The notes below the pieces were generated by a model. It searched no databases. It saw only the letters and a list, made by a program, of their open reading frames with translations, and was not told the DNA's origin. 7,704 nucleotides of DNA from JAENVT01 sp040006755 (GTDB taxonomy: Bacteria > Actinomycetota > Acidimicrobiia > Acidimicrobiales > Ilumatobacteraceae): positions 1 to 7,704 of the forward strand of contig JBDTWJ010000166.1 in NCBI GenBank assembly GCA_040006755.1, in the 5' to 3' direction. Numbering within the stretch: the stretch's first letter is position 1; each line of letters opens with the position of its first letter. This document shows, piece after piece, positions 6,114-7,704 of this stretch. The position numbers and the translations under genes are program-made.

Positions 6114-7136
6114 ATGACGGTCACCACCAATCTGCCGCAGGACGATCAGGCAACTGCGTTGATCGTGGAGCGAGTGTTCTTCGAGTTGCGCAAGGTCATC
6201 GTCGGTCAGAGCCGGCTGATCGAGCGCATGCTGGTGGGTCTGCTCAGCCAGGGCCACTGCCTGCTGGAAAGCGTGCCGGGCCTCGCCAAGACGCTGGCCG
6301 CCGAGACGCTTTCGAAGGTCGTGGGTGGCACCTTTGGTCGTGTGCAGTTCACGCCCGACCTGTTGCCGTCCGACATCGTCGGCACGCGGATCTTTCGATC
6401 CTCGAGCGAGAAGTTCGACGTCGAGTTGGGGCCGGTCTTCGTCAACTTCCTGCTCGCGGACGAGATCAATCGGGCACCAGCGAAGGTGCAGTCTGCGTTG
6501 CTCGAAGTGATGGCCGAACAGCACGTCACCATCGGCGGCAACACATACGACGTGCCGACTCCGTTCTTCGTCATCGCCACGCAGAACCCCATCGAGTCGG
6601 AAGGCGTCTACCAACTGCCCGAAGCACAGCGCGATCGATTCATGATGAAGATCACGATGACCCACCCCTCGGCGGACGAGGAGATGACGATCGTGGATCG
6701 CATGAGCGTCTCGCCACCGGTGCCTGAGCAGATCATCGACCTGCGCGAACTGGCAGACCTGCAGCGCAAAGCAACTGGGGTGTTCATCGATCGCAGCGTG
6801 CAGCAGTACGCAGTCGACATCGTGCAGGCAACTCGAACCCCGACGCAGGCCGGCATGGCCGACCTCGCGCCCGTGATCGCGCTGGGCGCCAGTCCGCGCG
6901 CCACCTTGGCGTTGGTGCGCGGTGCCAAGGCGTTGGCGTTGCTGCGTGGGCGCACATACGCAACTCCGCAGGAGATCTTCGACCTCGCGCCCGAGATCTT
7001 GCGCCACCGCCTCATCCTCACCTACGACGCGTTGGCACGCGACATCTCCATCGAGCACGTCCTCAGCCGGGTGCTCAGCACCGTTCCGACGATGTGGGTC
7101 TCGCCGAAGCCGAACGACACAATTCCCCGGACCTGA
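6114..7136 (+). CDS. MoxR-type AAA+ ATPase
   Basis: 340 residues. Seen: VIVGQ at 28-32, Walker A SVPGLAKT at 53-60, the MoxR-type FTPDLLPSDIVGT at 79-91, Walker B FLLADEINRAP at 112-122, sensor 1 ATQNPIESEGVYQLPEAQRDRF at 155-176 with arginine-finger candidates R173 and R175, and sensor 2 GASPRAT at 258-264 in the helical lid. This is the full-length AAA_3 architecture. The first residue of Walker A is Ser where many MoxR proteins have Gly or Asp; the essential GLAKT core is intact, so ATPase activity is expected. MoxR proteins act as chaperone-like ATPases that mature or activate partner proteins, usually with DUF58 and von Willebrand A-domain partners encoded next door. The DUF58 gene begins two bases after this stop codon, consistent with one operon. 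Confidence 0.95.
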   Translation: MTVTTNLPQDDQATALIVERVFFELRKVIVGQSRLIERMLVGLLSQGHCLLESVPGLAKTLAAETLSKVVGGTFGRVQFTPDLLPSDIVGTRIFRSSSEKFDVELGPVFVNFLLADEINRAPAKVQSALLEVMAEQHVTIGGNTYDVPTPFFVIATQNPIESEGVYQLPEAQRDRFMMKITMTHPSADEEMTIVDRMSVSPPVPEQIIDLRELADLQRKATGVFIDRSVQQYAVDIVQATRTPTQAGMADLAPVIALGASPRATLALVRGAKALALLRGRTYATPQEIFDLAPEILRHRLILTYDALARDISIEHVLSRVLSTVPTMWVSPKPNDTIPRT

Positions 7137-7138
7137 AA

Positions 7139-7704
7139 ATGGTCACGAGTTCGACGATCGAGTGGCCGAACGGGCCTACTCCTGCATCGATTGCCGAGGT
7201 GCTGCGAGCGTTGGAGTTCAGCATCAATCGCCGCCTCGACGGACAGCTGCACGGCCAGCATCAAGGCATCACGCCGGGCCACGGCAGCGAGCCCGGCGAG
7301 TCGCGCACCTATCAACCCGGCGACGATGTGCGCCGCATCGACTGGAACGTCACGGCACGCACTCGCGAGTTGCATGTGCGCGACCAGATCGCTGATCGCG
7401 ATCTCGAGGCGTGGATGGTGGTCGACCTCTCCGCGGCGATGCACTTCGGCACGAAGAACACCACGAAGGCACAAATCGCACTTGCCGCCGCCGCGACCGT
7501 CGGCTTCCTCACCGCACGCAACCAGAACCGGCTCGGTTCGGTGCTCGTCGCCGGACCACACCTGCGAATCACACCACCGCGGCTCGGTCGCGACAACGTT
7601 CGAGCAATCCTGCGGGCGGTCGCCGATTCGCCAGATACCGAGGGACTCGGTCGCGGCGATCTGCCTGAGGCACTCCGCCGTGTCGGGGCCCTGAGCAAGC
7701 GCCG
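7139..7704 (+). CDS. DUF58 domain protein, 5' part, runs off the right edge
   Basis: 188 complete codons from ATG 7139, two bases after the MoxR stop codon; the frame stays open to the edge. Seen: ITPGHGSEPGESRTYQPGDDVRRIDWNVTART at 44-75, which is the DUF58 signature (GE-R-Y-PGDD-R-IDW-TART), followed by a von Willebrand A-like first strand and loop AWMVVDLSAAMHFG at 91-104. The usual MIDAS pattern DxSxS is D96, S98, A100 here, so the third metal-loop residue is not Ser. No membrane helix is seen before the signature, whereas longer DUF58 proteins often have two; this is the short cytoplasmic form. No strong Shine-Dalgarno precedes the ATG, so translation is probably coupled to MoxR. Members are thought to partner with MoxR ATPases; the biochemical role is not settled. 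Confidence 0.92.
   Translation, partial: MVTSSTIEWPNGPTPASIAEVLRALEFSINRRLDGQLHGQHQGITPGHGSEPGESRTYQPGDDVRRIDWNVTARTRELHVRDQIADRDLEAWMVVDLSAAMHFGTKNTTKAQIALAAAATVGFLTARNQNRLGSVLVAGPHLRITPPRLGRDNVRAILRAVADSPDTEGLGRGDLPEALRRVGALSKR

Noticed and set aside
6172..6182. GAGTGTTC resembling the repeat core
   Set aside because: It is within the MoxR coding sequence, matches only seven bases of the core and has no palindromic partner.
6245..6296. Inactive Walker A in MoxR because the first Gly is Ser
   Set aside because: The PGLAKT core is intact and that first position varies in active MoxR proteins, so loss of activity is not indicated.

Overview
This high-GC window carries eight genes and looks actinobacterial. 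Supporting signs are GTG/ATG starts, Asp/Arg/Val-rich proteins, TAnnnT-type -10 boxes placed just upstream of start codons (leaderless style), a PGRP-type amidase, an AbiEi/DUF559-like protein and a MoxR/DUF58 pair. The feel is of an Acidimicrobiia-like actinomycete. That placement is a guess from protein style, not a database result.

Left part (1-2473): the 5' portion of a short-chain dehydrogenase runs leftwards off the window. It is divergent from an exported, Tat-type zinc amidase/peptidoglycan recognition protein. The amidase is followed after 10 bases by an FAD-dependent geranylgeranyl/menaquinone-reductase-family enzyme.

Middle (2474-3656): a leftward orphan gene encodes an AbiEi-like N-terminal region joined to a C-terminal DUF559/Vsr-like PD-(D/E)XK nuclease domain. 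It is bracketed by two related arrays, each a 42-base palindromic element plus an outer half element. They have mirror-image order and identical 29-base spacing. The copy next to the gene's start is a perfect palindrome with 16-base arms. This is the most unusual structure in the window. It could be a REP/RAYT-like mobile or selfish nuclease cassette, or an autoregulatory operator set.

Right part (3657-7704): a nitronate monooxygenase-family FMN protein overlaps by four bases (GTGA) an M20-family metallopeptidase of the carnosinase type, forming a tightly coupled pair. After a short gap with a hairpin and a good Shine-Dalgarno comes a MoxR-type AAA+ ATPase. Two bases further is a DUF58 protein cut off by the right edge. 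MoxR and DUF58 normally work together as a chaperone-like pair acting on secreted or metal-binding partners.

Three genes (amidase, FAD enzyme, nitronate monooxygenase) lack a Shine-Dalgarno and instead have TAnnnT ending 7-8 bases before the ATG, which points to leaderless mRNAs. The dehydrogenase, AbiEi-like and MoxR genes use conventional ribosome binding sites. No RNA gene, CRISPR array, integrase or transposase was seen.
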